NCBI GenBank assembly: GCA_002427605.1
Contig: DIRT01000008.1
Location: forward strand, 62,914-126,913
Direction: 5' to 3'
Origin: Bacteroidales bacterium UBA5429
GTDB lineage: Bacteria; Bacteroidota; Bacteroidia; Bacteroidales; WCHB1-69
DNA length: 64,000 nt
In this document: positions 45,305-54,193 of the stretch, piece after piece
How the letters are laid out: each line of letters starts with the position of its first letter
How positions within the stretch are numbered: the stretch's first letter is position 1
Program-made: the position numbers and the translations under genes
The notes under the pieces: model-generated
Seen by the model: only the letters and a program-made list of their open reading frames with translations
Told to the model about the DNA's origin: nothing
Database searches by the model: none

Positions 45305-46220
45305 CTCTATTTTTTTTAATCAATTCAATGAAGCAATCCTCCAATATAGGAGTAATTTCTTGAAATGAGTTGTAATTTATTTGATTTTGATTCAAGAAAT
45401 CCCTGAATCGAATGACTGCTTGTTCAACATCTTGATAGAAAGAGATATGTAGGTACTCTCCATAAGGATAGAAAGAGCAGTTTTCTTCATATTGATCTAA
45501 TAGTTCCAACAGATAAAACAGTTGAGTTGTTTTTAGTGCATAGAGTTTTCCTTTATAATCTTTAATTATTTGGGGGGGAGTGTCAATCACAATAAAGCGC
45601 CCCTTCTCAAGCAAAGCGATTCGATCACATCGTGTCACTTCATCCATATAAGGTGTTGACACTAAAACTGAAATGCCGTAAGATTTAATTTGAGCCAACA
45701 AATCCCAAAACTCTCTCCGTGATACAGGATCTACTCCAGTAGTGGGTTCATCTAAAAGCAGGATATGAGGTTTGTGAATCAATGCACAGCAGAGAGCTAA
45801 TTTTTGTTTCATTCCACCTGAAAGCTTACCTACCAGACGATTTTTAAAAGGAATGAGTTGTCTCCATATCGGCATGATCATCGTCAAATTTTCCCTAATC
45901 CCACTTTGGTACATGGCGGCAAAAAATTTCAAATTCTCTAAAACAGTCAGGTCGGGATATAATGAGAAAGTGCCGGGCAGATAGCCAATTTCTTTACGAA
46001 TCTTTTTGTAATCCCGGTTGAGATCCATTCCCAAGATGGAAACATCGCCTGAGTCAGGAGCTAACAAAGTGGCTAAAATATTGAAGAGGGTTGATTTGCC
46101 GGCACCATCGGGACCAATAATACCAAAGATCTCTCCTTTATGTAGTTCAAAAGAGATTTCAGTTAAGGCTTGGAGGTTATTGTATGATTTGTTTAAGTTT
46201 TGGACCTGTATCACAGACAT
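45291..46220 (-). CDS. ABC exporter ATPase (first ATPase)
   Basis: 309 residues. Walker A GPDGAGKST (~36), signature KLSGGMKQKLALCCAL (~133), Walker B ILLLDEPTTGVDP (~155). A C-terminal extension of about 80 residues (~225-309) of unknown role follows the ATPase domain. It starts 6 bp after the HlyD-type gene and overlaps the second ATPase by 14 bp. Confidence 0.9.
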   Translation of the reverse strand: MSVIQVQNLNKSYNNLQALTEISFELHKGEIFGIIGPDGAGKSTLFNILATLLAPDSGDVSILGMDLNRDYKKIRKEIGYLPGTFSLYPDLTVLENLKFFAAMYQSGIRENLTMIMPIWRQLIPFKNRLVGKLSGGMKQKLALCCALIHKPHILLLDEPTTGVDPVSRREFWDLLAQIKSYGISVLVSTPYMDEVTRCDRIALLEKGRFIVIDTPPQIIKDYKGKLYALKTTQLFYLLELLDQYEENCSFYPYGEYLHISFYQDVEQAVIRFRDFLNQNQINYNSFQEITPILEDCFIELIKKNRDVHH

Positions 46221-46226
46221 GCTTTC

Positions 46227-47129
46227 TTATTTAAAAATAACATCTCCGGGCATACCAATCTTAGCGCTTCCATCATTAGTGAAGCTAACTTTAACAGCAT
46301 AAACCAGATTGGCTCGTTCTTTTTTGGTCTGGATCATCTTGGGGGTAAACTCACTTTTGGAAGAGATCCAACTTACAGTACCCTCAAATGTTTTAAGTTC
46401 TCCATCTTGTTGATCAATACGCACTGTTGTTTTGCCTCCCAATTGAATAGAACTAAGCATATCTTCAGTGATATAAACGCGGATAAACATATTTTTTAAA
46501 TCAGCCATTTTATAGAGAGGTTTACCCACATAGGCTAATTCGTTTTCCTGAATATATTTTTGGATCACTGTACCATTGATAGGAGCGGTTAAAAAACATT
46601 TTGATAACTCATTAAGCAATTGCAATTTTTGAAACCGAATTGCTTCAACTTCCTCTAAAATAGAAGTATTGGTAGTTCCCAAGGTAGATTTAATTGCATC
46701 AATTTGACTTTGTGTTATTTTAATTTCAGCAGTGATTTCATCTAACTTTTGTGTAGAAGCTGCTTGTGCAGAGATCAGATTTTGAATTCGTGAGTGCTCA
46801 ATCTGTAGTGTTTCCAATTTGTCTTGAAGTGCTTTAATCTGGACCGGCATATCGGGACGTTTAGCTAAAGCAGCTTTGATGGAGGCTTCCAGTTGTTGAA
46901 TTTGGAGTGAATAAACCATAGTGTCAATACAGCCTAGTAGTTCCCCCTTCTGGTACTCCTTCCCCTCCTCGACATTAAAAGAGAGTAACCTACCGTTAGC
47001 TTCAGAAGAGATGGAAATTTCAGTTGCTTCAATGACACCGTAAGCATCTGCTGAATCCTCCTTATTTTTACAACTGTTGAGATTGAGAATTATGGATATG
47101 ATGATGAGGTAAAAAATTGATCGTTTCAT
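46227..47129 (-). CDS. HlyD-family membrane fusion protein, lipoprotein type
   Basis: 300 residues. Lipobox LNSC (Cys ~20) suggests lipid anchoring in the periplasm. Lipoyl/barrel-sandwich halves at ~33-70 (YGVIEATEISISSEANGR) and ~180-205, separated by a coiled-coil hairpin (~75-165). It should bridge the ABC pump to a TolC-like outer-membrane channel, which is not encoded here, nor is a regulator. First gene of the five-gene exporter operon. Confidence 0.88.
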   Translation of the reverse strand: MKRSIFYLIIISIILNLNSCKNKEDSADAYGVIEATEISISSEANGRLLSFNVEEGKEYQKGELLGCIDTMVYSLQIQQLEASIKAALAKRPDMPVQIKALQDKLETLQIEHSRIQNLISAQAASTQKLDEITAEIKITQSQIDAIKSTLGTTNTSILEEVEAIRFQKLQLLNELSKCFLTAPINGTVIQKYIQENELAYVGKPLYKMADLKNMFIRVYITEDMLSSIQLGGKTTVRIDQQDGELKTFEGTVSWISSKSEFTPKMIQTKKERANLVYAVKVSFTNDGSAKIGMPGDVIFK

Positions 47130-47158
47130 TGAAAAATGATTAGTAATAATACAATTTG

Positions 47159-47166
47159 CAAAGTTA
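47159..47166 (-). promoter_or_regulatory. promoter -7 element of the exporter operon
   Basis: TAACTTTG on the minus strand, 29 bp before the fusion-protein ATG. Confidence 0.6.
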
Positions 47167-47349
47167 CGAATAAATTACAAAATAAGATTCATTGGGTTTT
47201 TAGTTTTTTCAACCAATAGATTCAGCAGGCAAGTTGTAAATAAAGAGTTCTTTATATTTTAATAATCAGATTTTATTAACACTATTCAATGATCAAGTCA
47301 ATTTAATAATTATTATTAATTTTCTAGGAAAAAATTGCTATTTTTTTAG
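47167..47349. other. divergent intergenic region between exporter and bcd operons
   Basis: The gene-free stretch 47130-47448 holds two divergent promoters (47159-47166 minus, 47350-47357 plus) and a short open frame at 47402-47443. The part between the promoters is AT-rich and contains no repeat or hairpin that I can support. Confidence 0.5.
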
Positions 47350-47357
47350 TAACTTCG
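47350..47357 (+). promoter_or_regulatory. promoter -7 element of bcd-etfB-etfA
   Basis: TAACTTCG, the TAnnTTCG variant, 91 bp before the bcd start codon. Confidence 0.5.
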
Positions 47358-47448
47358 CGCCACAAAAATTTTAACAATTAATTTTTACATTTCTATTGAT
47401 TATGGCGGACTTAACCTTATCAATAGAATTTATGAAAAACTAAATAGT

Positions 47449-48588
47449 ATGGATTTTTTACTAAACAAAGAACAACTTTTGTTTTTACAAATGATTAGAT
47501 CATTTGTTGAGAAAGAGGTTCAACCTCTTGCTGCGGAAATTGATGAGATGGAACGTTTCCCGATTGAAACCATTCCCAAATTAGGAAAAATTGGATTAAT
47601 GGGTATCCCTTTTCCTGAAGAGTATGGTGGTGCCGGTGGAGATAACGTTTTGTACTCTATGGCTGTTGAAGAAATATCTAAAGCTTGTGCTACTACCGGT
47701 GTTGTTGTTTCTGCACATACTTCCCTTTGTGCCGCACCTATTTATGAATTTGGAACAGAGGAGCAAAAACAAAAATATTTACCCAAACTATGTAGTGGTG
47801 AGTGGATTGGTGCTTTTGGCTTAACTGAACCTAATGCCGGAACTGATGCTGCAGCGCAACAAACAACTGCTATTTTAGATGGAGACGAGTACGTACTCAA
47901 TGGATCTAAGATTTTTATTACCAATGCGGCATATGCTGATATTTTTGTTGTTATGGCGATGACAGATAAATCTCAGGGAACAAGAGGAATTTCGGCATTT
48001 ATTGTAGAAAAGGGTACTCCCGGATTCTCTATCGGAAAAGAGGAGAAGAAATTGGGCATTCGTGGTTCTGCAACCTGTGAATTGATATTTGAAAATTGTA
48101 GAATTCCTAAAGAAAACTTGCTGGGTAAATTGGGTAAAGGATTTGGAATAGCCATGAAAACTTTAGATGGCGGTCGTATAGGAATTGCTGCTCAGGCTTT
48201 GGGTATTGCACAGGGTGCTATGGATGAAACTGTGAAATATATCAAGGAGAGAAAGCAATTTGGAAGATTTATTGCTCAATTTCAAAACACACAGTTTCAA
48301 TTGGCTGATTTAGATACCAAAATTGAAGCGTCCCGTATGTTGGTTCGGACTGCAGCAAAGAAAAAGGATTTACAATTACCATACACTGTTGAAGCAGCCA
48401 GAGCAAAATTGTTCGCTTCCGAAACTGCAATGGAAATGACATCCAAAGCAATTCAATTCCATGGAGGATATGGATATATTCGTGATTATCCTGTTGAAAG
48501 AATGATGAGAGATGCTAAAATTACTGAAATTTATGAAGGAACTTCAGAAGTTCAAAGGATGGTTATCTCAGCTAAATTATTAAAATAA
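47449..48588 (+). CDS. short-chain acyl-CoA dehydrogenase (butyryl-CoA dehydrogenase type)
   Basis: 379 residues, the standard length. FAD-binding segments GAFGLTEPNAGTDAA (~122), IFITNAAYADIF, and the C-terminal FHGGYGYIRDYPVERMMRD and IYEGTSEVQRM (~363), whose glutamate is the catalytic base in short-chain enzymes. Directly followed by etfB and etfA, the electron acceptor. In an anaerobe this set usually reduces crotonyl-CoA, possibly with electron bifurcation to ferredoxin; the direction is inference. Confidence 0.92.
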   Translation: MDFLLNKEQLLFLQMIRSFVEKEVQPLAAEIDEMERFPIETIPKLGKIGLMGIPFPEEYGGAGGDNVLYSMAVEEISKACATTGVVVSAHTSLCAAPIYEFGTEEQKQKYLPKLCSGEWIGAFGLTEPNAGTDAAAQQTTAILDGDEYVLNGSKIFITNAAYADIFVVMAMTDKSQGTRGISAFIVEKGTPGFSIGKEEKKLGIRGSATCELIFENCRIPKENLLGKLGKGFGIAMKTLDGGRIGIAAQALGIAQGAMDETVKYIKERKQFGRFIAQFQNTQFQLADLDTKIEASRMLVRTAAKKKDLQLPYTVEAARAKLFASETAMEMTSKAIQFHGGYGYIRDYPVERMMRDAKITEIYEGTSEVQRMVISAKLLK

Positions 48589-48610
48589 TCTAACAATTGA
48601 AATAAGAAAA

Positions 48611-49390
48611 ATGAAAATAATAGTTTGTATAAAACAGGTTCCTGATACAACAGAGATTAGATTAAATCCGGAAACAGGAACAATGATTAGAGAGGGAGTA
48701 CCCAGCATTATGAATCCCGATGATAAAAGTGGGTTAGAGGTGGCACTTTCATTGAAAGATCAATGGGGGGCACATGTTACAGTATTGACTATGGGACCAC
48801 CTCAGGCGGATGATATTTTGAGAGAAGCTTATGCAATGGGTGTGGATAGAGCAATTCATTTGACCGATAGAAAATTTGCAGGTGCAGATACTTTAGCTAC
48901 TTCTCAAGCTATAGCAGGAGCAATCAAACAGTTGGAGTATGATTTGATCATAACTGGACGGCAGGCTATTGATGGAGATACGGCTCAGGTTGGACCACAG
49001 ATAGCAGAATTGCTTGATATTCCTCAAGTGACTTATGTGGAACAGATTACTAAAGATGGAAATCAATTTACTATCAAGAGAAAAAATGAAGCCGGATATC
49101 AGATGCTACAAGTGTCCTCTCCCTGTTTGATTACCGTTCTATCTTCTGCTAATGAGCCTCGTTATATGACTGTGAGCGGAATCTTAAATGCTTATAAGAA
49201 AGAGGTAGATCTTTGGGGCTTTGATCAAATTAATGTAGCAGAGGAACATTTAGGGCTAAAGGGTTCTCCAACACGAGTAGTTAAATCCTTTACTAAAGGT
49301 GCTAAAGCGATGGCACAAATGCATGAGGTAGATACTGATAAGGCTGTGGAGATTATTGTGGAGAAATTAAAAGAAAAATTTATTATTTAA
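48611..49390 (+). CDS. etfB: electron transfer flavoprotein beta subunit
   Basis: 259 residues. KIIVCIKQVPDTTEIRLNPETGTM at the start, MNPDDKSGLEVAL, and IITGRQAIDGDTAQVGPQIAELL (~118), the conserved ETF-beta block around the nucleotide site. It forms a heterodimer with EtfA and takes electrons from, or gives them to, the acyl-CoA dehydrogenase. The order bcd-etfB-etfA with gaps of about 20 bp indicates one operon. Confidence 0.94.
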   Translation: MKIIVCIKQVPDTTEIRLNPETGTMIREGVPSIMNPDDKSGLEVALSLKDQWGAHVTVLTMGPPQADDILREAYAMGVDRAIHLTDRKFAGADTLATSQAIAGAIKQLEYDLIITGRQAIDGDTAQVGPQIAELLDIPQVTYVEQITKDGNQFTIKRKNEAGYQMLQVSSPCLITVLSSANEPRYMTVSGILNAYKKEVDLWGFDQINVAEEHLGLKGSPTRVVKSFTKGAKAMAQMHEVDTDKAVEIIVEKLKEKFII

Positions 49391-49408
49391 TCTGAAAATC
49401 TAATTTTA

Positions 49409-50422
49409 ATGGAACTATCAAATTATAAAGATATATTTGTTTTTGTTGAACAAAGGGATCGCGAGATTCAAAATGTAAGTTATGAGTTGATCAGCAAAGC
49501 AAGAGAGTTAGCTGAAAAAAACAATGAGCAGGTAGTAGCTGTATTATTGGGATATCAGATGGATGCACAATTGGAAACCCTGATTCACTATGGTGCTGAT
49601 CGAGTACTTTATGCATCGAATTCTGAATTGGATCAATATCAAACAGAACCTTATGCTCAGGCTTTCACTCAAATTGTAAATACATATAAACCAGCTGTGG
49701 TTTTAATCGGTGCAACGACTATAGGTCGTGATTTAGCTCCACGTTTATCTGCACGGATCAAGACAGGGTTAACAGCAGATTGTACATCTCTTGAAATGAG
49801 TGACGAGGGAGACCTATTGATGACTCGTCCCGCTTTTGGTGGAAACCTAATGGCAACGATTATGTGTAAGGAACATCGTCCTCAAATGTCTACAGTACGA
49901 CCAGGGGTTATGATTAAAGGTGAAAAAGATAAAACCAGAACTGGTGTTATAGAATCGGTAGAGATTCAGTTTGATCCCTCTAAATTTAAAGTTAAGCTAT
50001 TGGAAACTGTTAAAGAAGCTAAAAAATTAGTTGATATTACCAAAGCAAAAGTATTGGTTTCAGGAGGAAGAGGAGTTGGTACTACTGAGGGTTTTGAACA
50101 ACTATATGCTTTAGCTGATACATTGGGTGCGGAAGTTTCTTCATCACGTGCTATGGTAGATGCCGGAGTGATATCACATGATCGTCAGGTTGGACAAACT
50201 GGAAAAACAGTACGTCCGGACTTGTATTTTGCGATGGGAATTTCCGGTGCAGTTCAGCACGTGGCAGGTATGGAGGAGTCTGATTATATTATTGCAATTA
50301 ATAAGGATTCGGATGCTCCGATATTCCAAACTGCTGACTTGGGTATTGTTGGGGATGTGAATAAAATTGTTCCCCTGCTCAATGAAGCTTTGAAGAAAGA
50401 ACGGGCAAAACGTTCTGAATAA
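49409..50422 (+). CDS. etfA: electron transfer flavoprotein alpha subunit
   Basis: 337 residues. C-terminal FAD domain with VSGGRGVG (~217), SSRAMVDAGVISHDRQVGQTGKTV (~255) and GISGAVQHVAGMEESDYIIAINKD (~288). Lacks the N-terminal ferredoxin-like extension found in some clostridial EtfA. It ends at a strong bidirectional terminator shared with nifJ. Confidence 0.94.
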   Translation: MELSNYKDIFVFVEQRDREIQNVSYELISKARELAEKNNEQVVAVLLGYQMDAQLETLIHYGADRVLYASNSELDQYQTEPYAQAFTQIVNTYKPAVVLIGATTIGRDLAPRLSARIKTGLTADCTSLEMSDEGDLLMTRPAFGGNLMATIMCKEHRPQMSTVRPGVMIKGEKDKTRTGVIESVEIQFDPSKFKVKLLETVKEAKKLVDITKAKVLVSGGRGVGTTEGFEQLYALADTLGAEVSSSRAMVDAGVISHDRQVGQTGKTVRPDLYFAMGISGAVQHVAGMEESDYIIAINKDSDAPIFQTADLGIVGDVNKIVPLLNEALKKERAKRSE

Positions 50423-50426
50423 GAAT

Positions 50427-50458
50427 AAAAAAAGGGGCTTTTTAAGACCCCTTTTTTT
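50427..50458. terminator. bidirectional terminator between etfA and nifJ
   Basis: AAAAAAAGGGG (50427-50437) with CCCCTTTTTTT (50448-50458): eleven perfect pairs with A-tract and T-tract on either side, so it works for both convergent operons. Confidence 0.88.
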
Positions 50459-50474
50459 ATATTATCGTCCGAGA

Positions 50475-53400
50475 TTATTCTGCCATCTTTTTATATTTTT
50501 CATATCTCCATTTGGCATTTTCTTCGGTCTTTTTGAATAGAACTTCAGCTTCTTCAGGGAAGGATCTCTTCAAGGAAGAATAACGAACTTCTGAGTTGAT
50601 AAAATCTTGGAATTTAGACCAATCCGGTTCTTTGCTGTCTAAAATGAATGGATTTTGTCCTTCATCTTCCAGCTCAGGATTGTATCTCCATAGGTGCCAG
50701 TATCCACACTCAACAGCCAATTTTTGTTGGTTTTGAGTTTTACCCATACCTGCTCTTAATCCATGGTTGATACAAGGAGCGTAGGCAATGATTAATGATG
50801 GACCGTTGAAAGCTTCAGCTTCTTTGATTACTCTTAACCATTGGCTTTGGTTTGCTCCAATAGCAACTTGAGCTACATAAACATAACCGTAGGTGGCAGC
50901 AATCATACCCAGATCTTTTTTTCTGATCTTCTTACCGGAAGTAGCAAATTTTGCTACTGCACCTGCAGGAGTAGCCTTGGAAGACTGTCCACCGGTATTA
51001 GAGTAAACCTCAGTGTCCATAACCAATACGTTTACATCTTCTCCTGAAGCCAAAACATGATCTAAACCACCGAATCCGATATCATAAGCCCATCCGTCAC
51101 CACCAAAGATCCATTGTGATTTTTTTACCAAGTATTGTTTTAGACCTAGAATTTCTTTACAACATGGACAATCACATTTTTCCATCATTGGAATCATTTT
51201 GTCACTAATTCTTTGAGTCTCTAAAGTGCTGTTCTTGTTGTCAATCCACTCTTGGAATAATCCTTTAAGTTCAGCAGTGCAGCAATTACAACCTTCAATA
51301 CCTTCTCTCATCAATCTCTCAATTCTGTCGCGAAGTTGATTTACACCCAATGCCATACCTAAACCATACTCTGCATTATCTTCAAATAATGAATTACCCC
51401 ATGATGGTCCTTGTCCTGATTTGTAATTTTTGCAGTAAGGAGTTGAAGGAGCAGATCCACCATAGATAGATGAACAACCTGTTGCATTGGCAATCATCAT
51501 TTGCTCACCAAAAAGTTGAGTGATTGTCTTGATATATGGAGTTTCTCCACAACCTGCACAAGCGCCGGAGAATTCAAATAGAGGTTGAGCAAACTGACTA
51601 TTTTTAACGTTTTGTGCTTTGTTGATCAGATGATCTTTGTAAGTAACATTGGCTTCGAAATGATCAAATCTTTTTTGCTCTTCAAGTTGAGATTCAAGAG
51701 GTTTCATTTCCAGAGCTTTAGTTTTAGCAGGACAAATATCAGCACAGTTACCACAACCGGTACAATCTAAAACAGAAACCTGGATTCTGAAATGCATACC
51801 TGCAAACTCTTTACCAACTGCTTTCAATGTTTTAGTTCCTTCAGGAGCGTTAGCCAACTCTTCATCAGTCAAAACGTATGGTCTGATAGCAGCATGAGGA
51901 CAAACGTAAGAACATTGGTTACATTGGATACAATTTTCTGAGATCCACTCAGGAACATTAACAGCGATACCTCTCTTTTCATAAGCAGTAGTTCCTGCAG
52001 GGAATGTTCCATCTTCATAACCTAAGAATGCACTAACAGGAAGGTCATCCCCTTTCTGAGCTGTCATGGGTTCCATGACATTTTTAATGAAATCTGGAAT
52101 ATCTCTGTTGTCAACCTCTTTTTTAATTTCGATCTTAGCCCATTCAGCAGGAATGTCAACTTTAATAACATTACCTCCTGCTTCAACAGCAGCGTAGTTC
52201 ATTCTTACAATCTCTTCCCCTCTTCGTCCATACGATTTTTCAATCGCTTTTTTCATTTCTACTACAGCTAAGTCGTAAGGAATAACTTGAGAGATTTTAA
52301 AGAATGCTGATTGTAGGATTGTGTTAGTTCTATTTCCTAATCCAATCTCTTCAGCTATTTCAGTAGCATTAATAATATACATGCTGATATTTTTTTCAGC
52401 TAATGTTTTCTTAACATGATCAGGAAGGTGTTTTTTAGTTTCTTCTACATCCCAAATGGAGTTATACAAGAATGTACCATTTTGTTTAATTCCTCTTAAG
52501 GTATCATATTTATCTAAATAAGATGGTACGTGAACAGCAACAAAGTCTGGCGTATTTACCAAGTATGGAGCATTAATAGGTTTGTCACCAAAACGCAAGT
52601 GTGAACAAGTAAACCCACCGGATTTTTTACTATCGTAAGAAAAATAAGCCTGACTATATTTATCAGTGTTATCTCCAATAATCTTGATAGAGTTTTTGTT
52701 AGCACCTACGGTTCCGTCAGCACCTAATCCGTAAAATTTAGCTTCAAATGTACCTGCCGGTAACACGTTGAAATCAGGAAGGATAGGTAATGATTTGAAA
52801 GTTACGTCATCAACGATACCAACAGTAAATTGGTTTTTAGGATTCTTATCAGCTAAGTTATTGAACACAGCTAAGATGTGAGCAGGGGTTGTATCTTTTG
52901 ATGATAATCCATATCTACCGCCGATGATAAGAGGTTTTTTGTCACAACCGTTGAAAGCCTCAACAATATCCAAGTATAAAGGATCTCCATTAGCTCCGGG
53001 TTCTTTAGTTCTGTCTAATACACAGATTCTTTCAACAGATTTTGGAAGAACGTCGAATAAATATTTAGTTGAGAATGGTCTATATAAGTGAACGCTGATT
53101 ATACCCACTTTTTTACCATCAGCCATTAATTTATCAACAACAGTTTTAACTACTTCAGTGATTGAGCCCATAGCTACTACGATATCAGTTGCATCCGGTG
53201 CACCATAATATGTAAATGGAGCATAGTGACGTCCTGTGATTTTGCTAATCTCTTTCATGTATTCAGCAACGATCTCAGGAACTGCTTCGTAATGCTTATT
53301 TTGAAGCTCTCTGGTTTGGAAATAGATATCCGGATTTTGAGCTGTTCCTCTGGTTACAGGGTGCTCGGGATTCAACGCGTTATCTCTGAATTGTTGAAGT

Positions 53401-53999
53401 GCTTCAAAGTCAACTAATTTTTTCAATGTTTCCATGTCAGCAGCTTCTACTTTTTGGATTTCATGTGAAGTTCTGAAACCATCAAAGAAGTGTAAAAATG
53501 GAGCACGAGCTTTAATAGCAGCCAAGTGAGCAACAGGAGCCAAGTCCATAATTTCTTGAACTGAACCGGTTGCTAACATTGCAAAACCGGTTTGACGGGT
53601 ACTCATCACGTCAGAGTGATCACCAAAGATAGATAGAGCCTGAGCAGCTAATGAGCGTGCAGAAACATGAAAAACAGCAGGAAGTAACTCCCCGGATATT
53701 TTATACATGTTGGGGATCATCAATAGTAATCCTTGAGATGCAGTATATGTAGTGGTTAATGCACCGGCTTGAAGTGAACCGTGAACCGCACCGGCTGCAC
53801 CGGCTTCAGATTGCATTTCAACAACCTTAACAGTTTCACCAAAAATATTAAGTCTTCCATGTGCTGACCACTCGTCAATATACTCCGCCATTGTTGAAGA
53901 TGGAGTGATAGGATAAATTGCTGCAACTTCACTAAACATGTAAGCAACATGAGATGCTGCGTAGTTTCCGTCACAAGTTAAAAATTCTTTTTTCGCCAT
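50475..53999 (-). CDS. nifJ: pyruvate:ferredoxin (flavodoxin) oxidoreductase
   Basis: 1174 residues, the single-chain homodimeric form. Domain order: pyruvate-binding YPITPSSTMAE (~31), domain II, ferredoxin domain with CIQCNQCSYVCP (~690) and CTGCGNCADICP (~745), and a TPP domain with FSGACAGCGETPYIK (~810) and GGDGWAYDIGFGG (~965) ending in the SNTGGQSSKATPAG block. It converts pyruvate and CoA to acetyl-CoA, CO2 and reduced ferredoxin, the hallmark of anaerobic metabolism. It has a near-ideal promoter and converges on bcd-etfBA. Confidence 0.97.
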   Translation of the reverse strand: MAKKEFLTCDGNYAASHVAYMFSEVAAIYPITPSSTMAEYIDEWSAHGRLNIFGETVKVVEMQSEAGAAGAVHGSLQAGALTTTYTASQGLLLMIPNMYKISGELLPAVFHVSARSLAAQALSIFGDHSDVMSTRQTGFAMLATGSVQEIMDLAPVAHLAAIKARAPFLHFFDGFRTSHEIQKVEAADMETLKKLVDFEALQQFRDNALNPEHPVTRGTAQNPDIYFQTRELQNKHYEAVPEIVAEYMKEISKITGRHYAPFTYYGAPDATDIVVAMGSITEVVKTVVDKLMADGKKVGIISVHLYRPFSTKYLFDVLPKSVERICVLDRTKEPGANGDPLYLDIVEAFNGCDKKPLIIGGRYGLSSKDTTPAHILAVFNNLADKNPKNQFTVGIVDDVTFKSLPILPDFNVLPAGTFEAKFYGLGADGTVGANKNSIKIIGDNTDKYSQAYFSYDSKKSGGFTCSHLRFGDKPINAPYLVNTPDFVAVHVPSYLDKYDTLRGIKQNGTFLYNSIWDVEETKKHLPDHVKKTLAEKNISMYIINATEIAEEIGLGNRTNTILQSAFFKISQVIPYDLAVVEMKKAIEKSYGRRGEEIVRMNYAAVEAGGNVIKVDIPAEWAKIEIKKEVDNRDIPDFIKNVMEPMTAQKGDDLPVSAFLGYEDGTFPAGTTAYEKRGIAVNVPEWISENCIQCNQCSYVCPHAAIRPYVLTDEELANAPEGTKTLKAVGKEFAGMHFRIQVSVLDCTGCGNCADICPAKTKALEMKPLESQLEEQKRFDHFEANVTYKDHLINKAQNVKNSQFAQPLFEFSGACAGCGETPYIKTITQLFGEQMMIANATGCSSIYGGSAPSTPYCKNYKSGQGPSWGNSLFEDNAEYGLGMALGVNQLRDRIERLMREGIEGCNCCTAELKGLFQEWIDNKNSTLETQRISDKMIPMMEKCDCPCCKEILGLKQYLVKKSQWIFGGDGWAYDIGFGGLDHVLASGEDVNVLVMDTEVYSNTGGQSSKATPAGAVAKFATSGKKIRKKDLGMIAATYGYVYVAQVAIGANQSQWLRVIKEAEAFNGPSLIIAYAPCINHGLRAGMGKTQNQQKLAVECGYWHLWRYNPELEDEGQNPFILDSKEPDWSKFQDFINSEVRYSSLKRSFPEEAEVLFKKTEENAKWRYEKYKKMAE

Positions 54000-54054
54000 A
54001 ATTGTTTGATATTTAATAAGTTAAATATTGATATCTCATTTTTTTAAAACAGTG

Positions 54055-54086
54055 CAAAGGTACAAAAAAATATCGAGAATTTCAAA
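54055..54086 (-). promoter_or_regulatory. nifJ promoter with both elements
   Basis: On the minus strand TTTG (54086-54083), a 20-bp spacer, and TACCTTTG (54062-54055), 55 bp before the ATG. Same spacing as the meaB promoter. Confidence 0.72.
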
Positions 54087-54159
54087 CTCTTTTGCTGACA
54101 AAATTGACAACTAAAAAAAGATTAAATAACAGGGATAAAAATATTATAATTATTTTTTA

Positions 54160-54167
54160 TACTTTCG
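54160..54167 (+). promoter_or_regulatory. promoter -7 element of the E2-like gene
   Basis: TACTTTCG, the TAnnTTCG variant, 26 bp before the ATG. Confidence 0.5.
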
Positions 54168-54193
54168 CAGATTAATATTCTAAAAATTGAATT

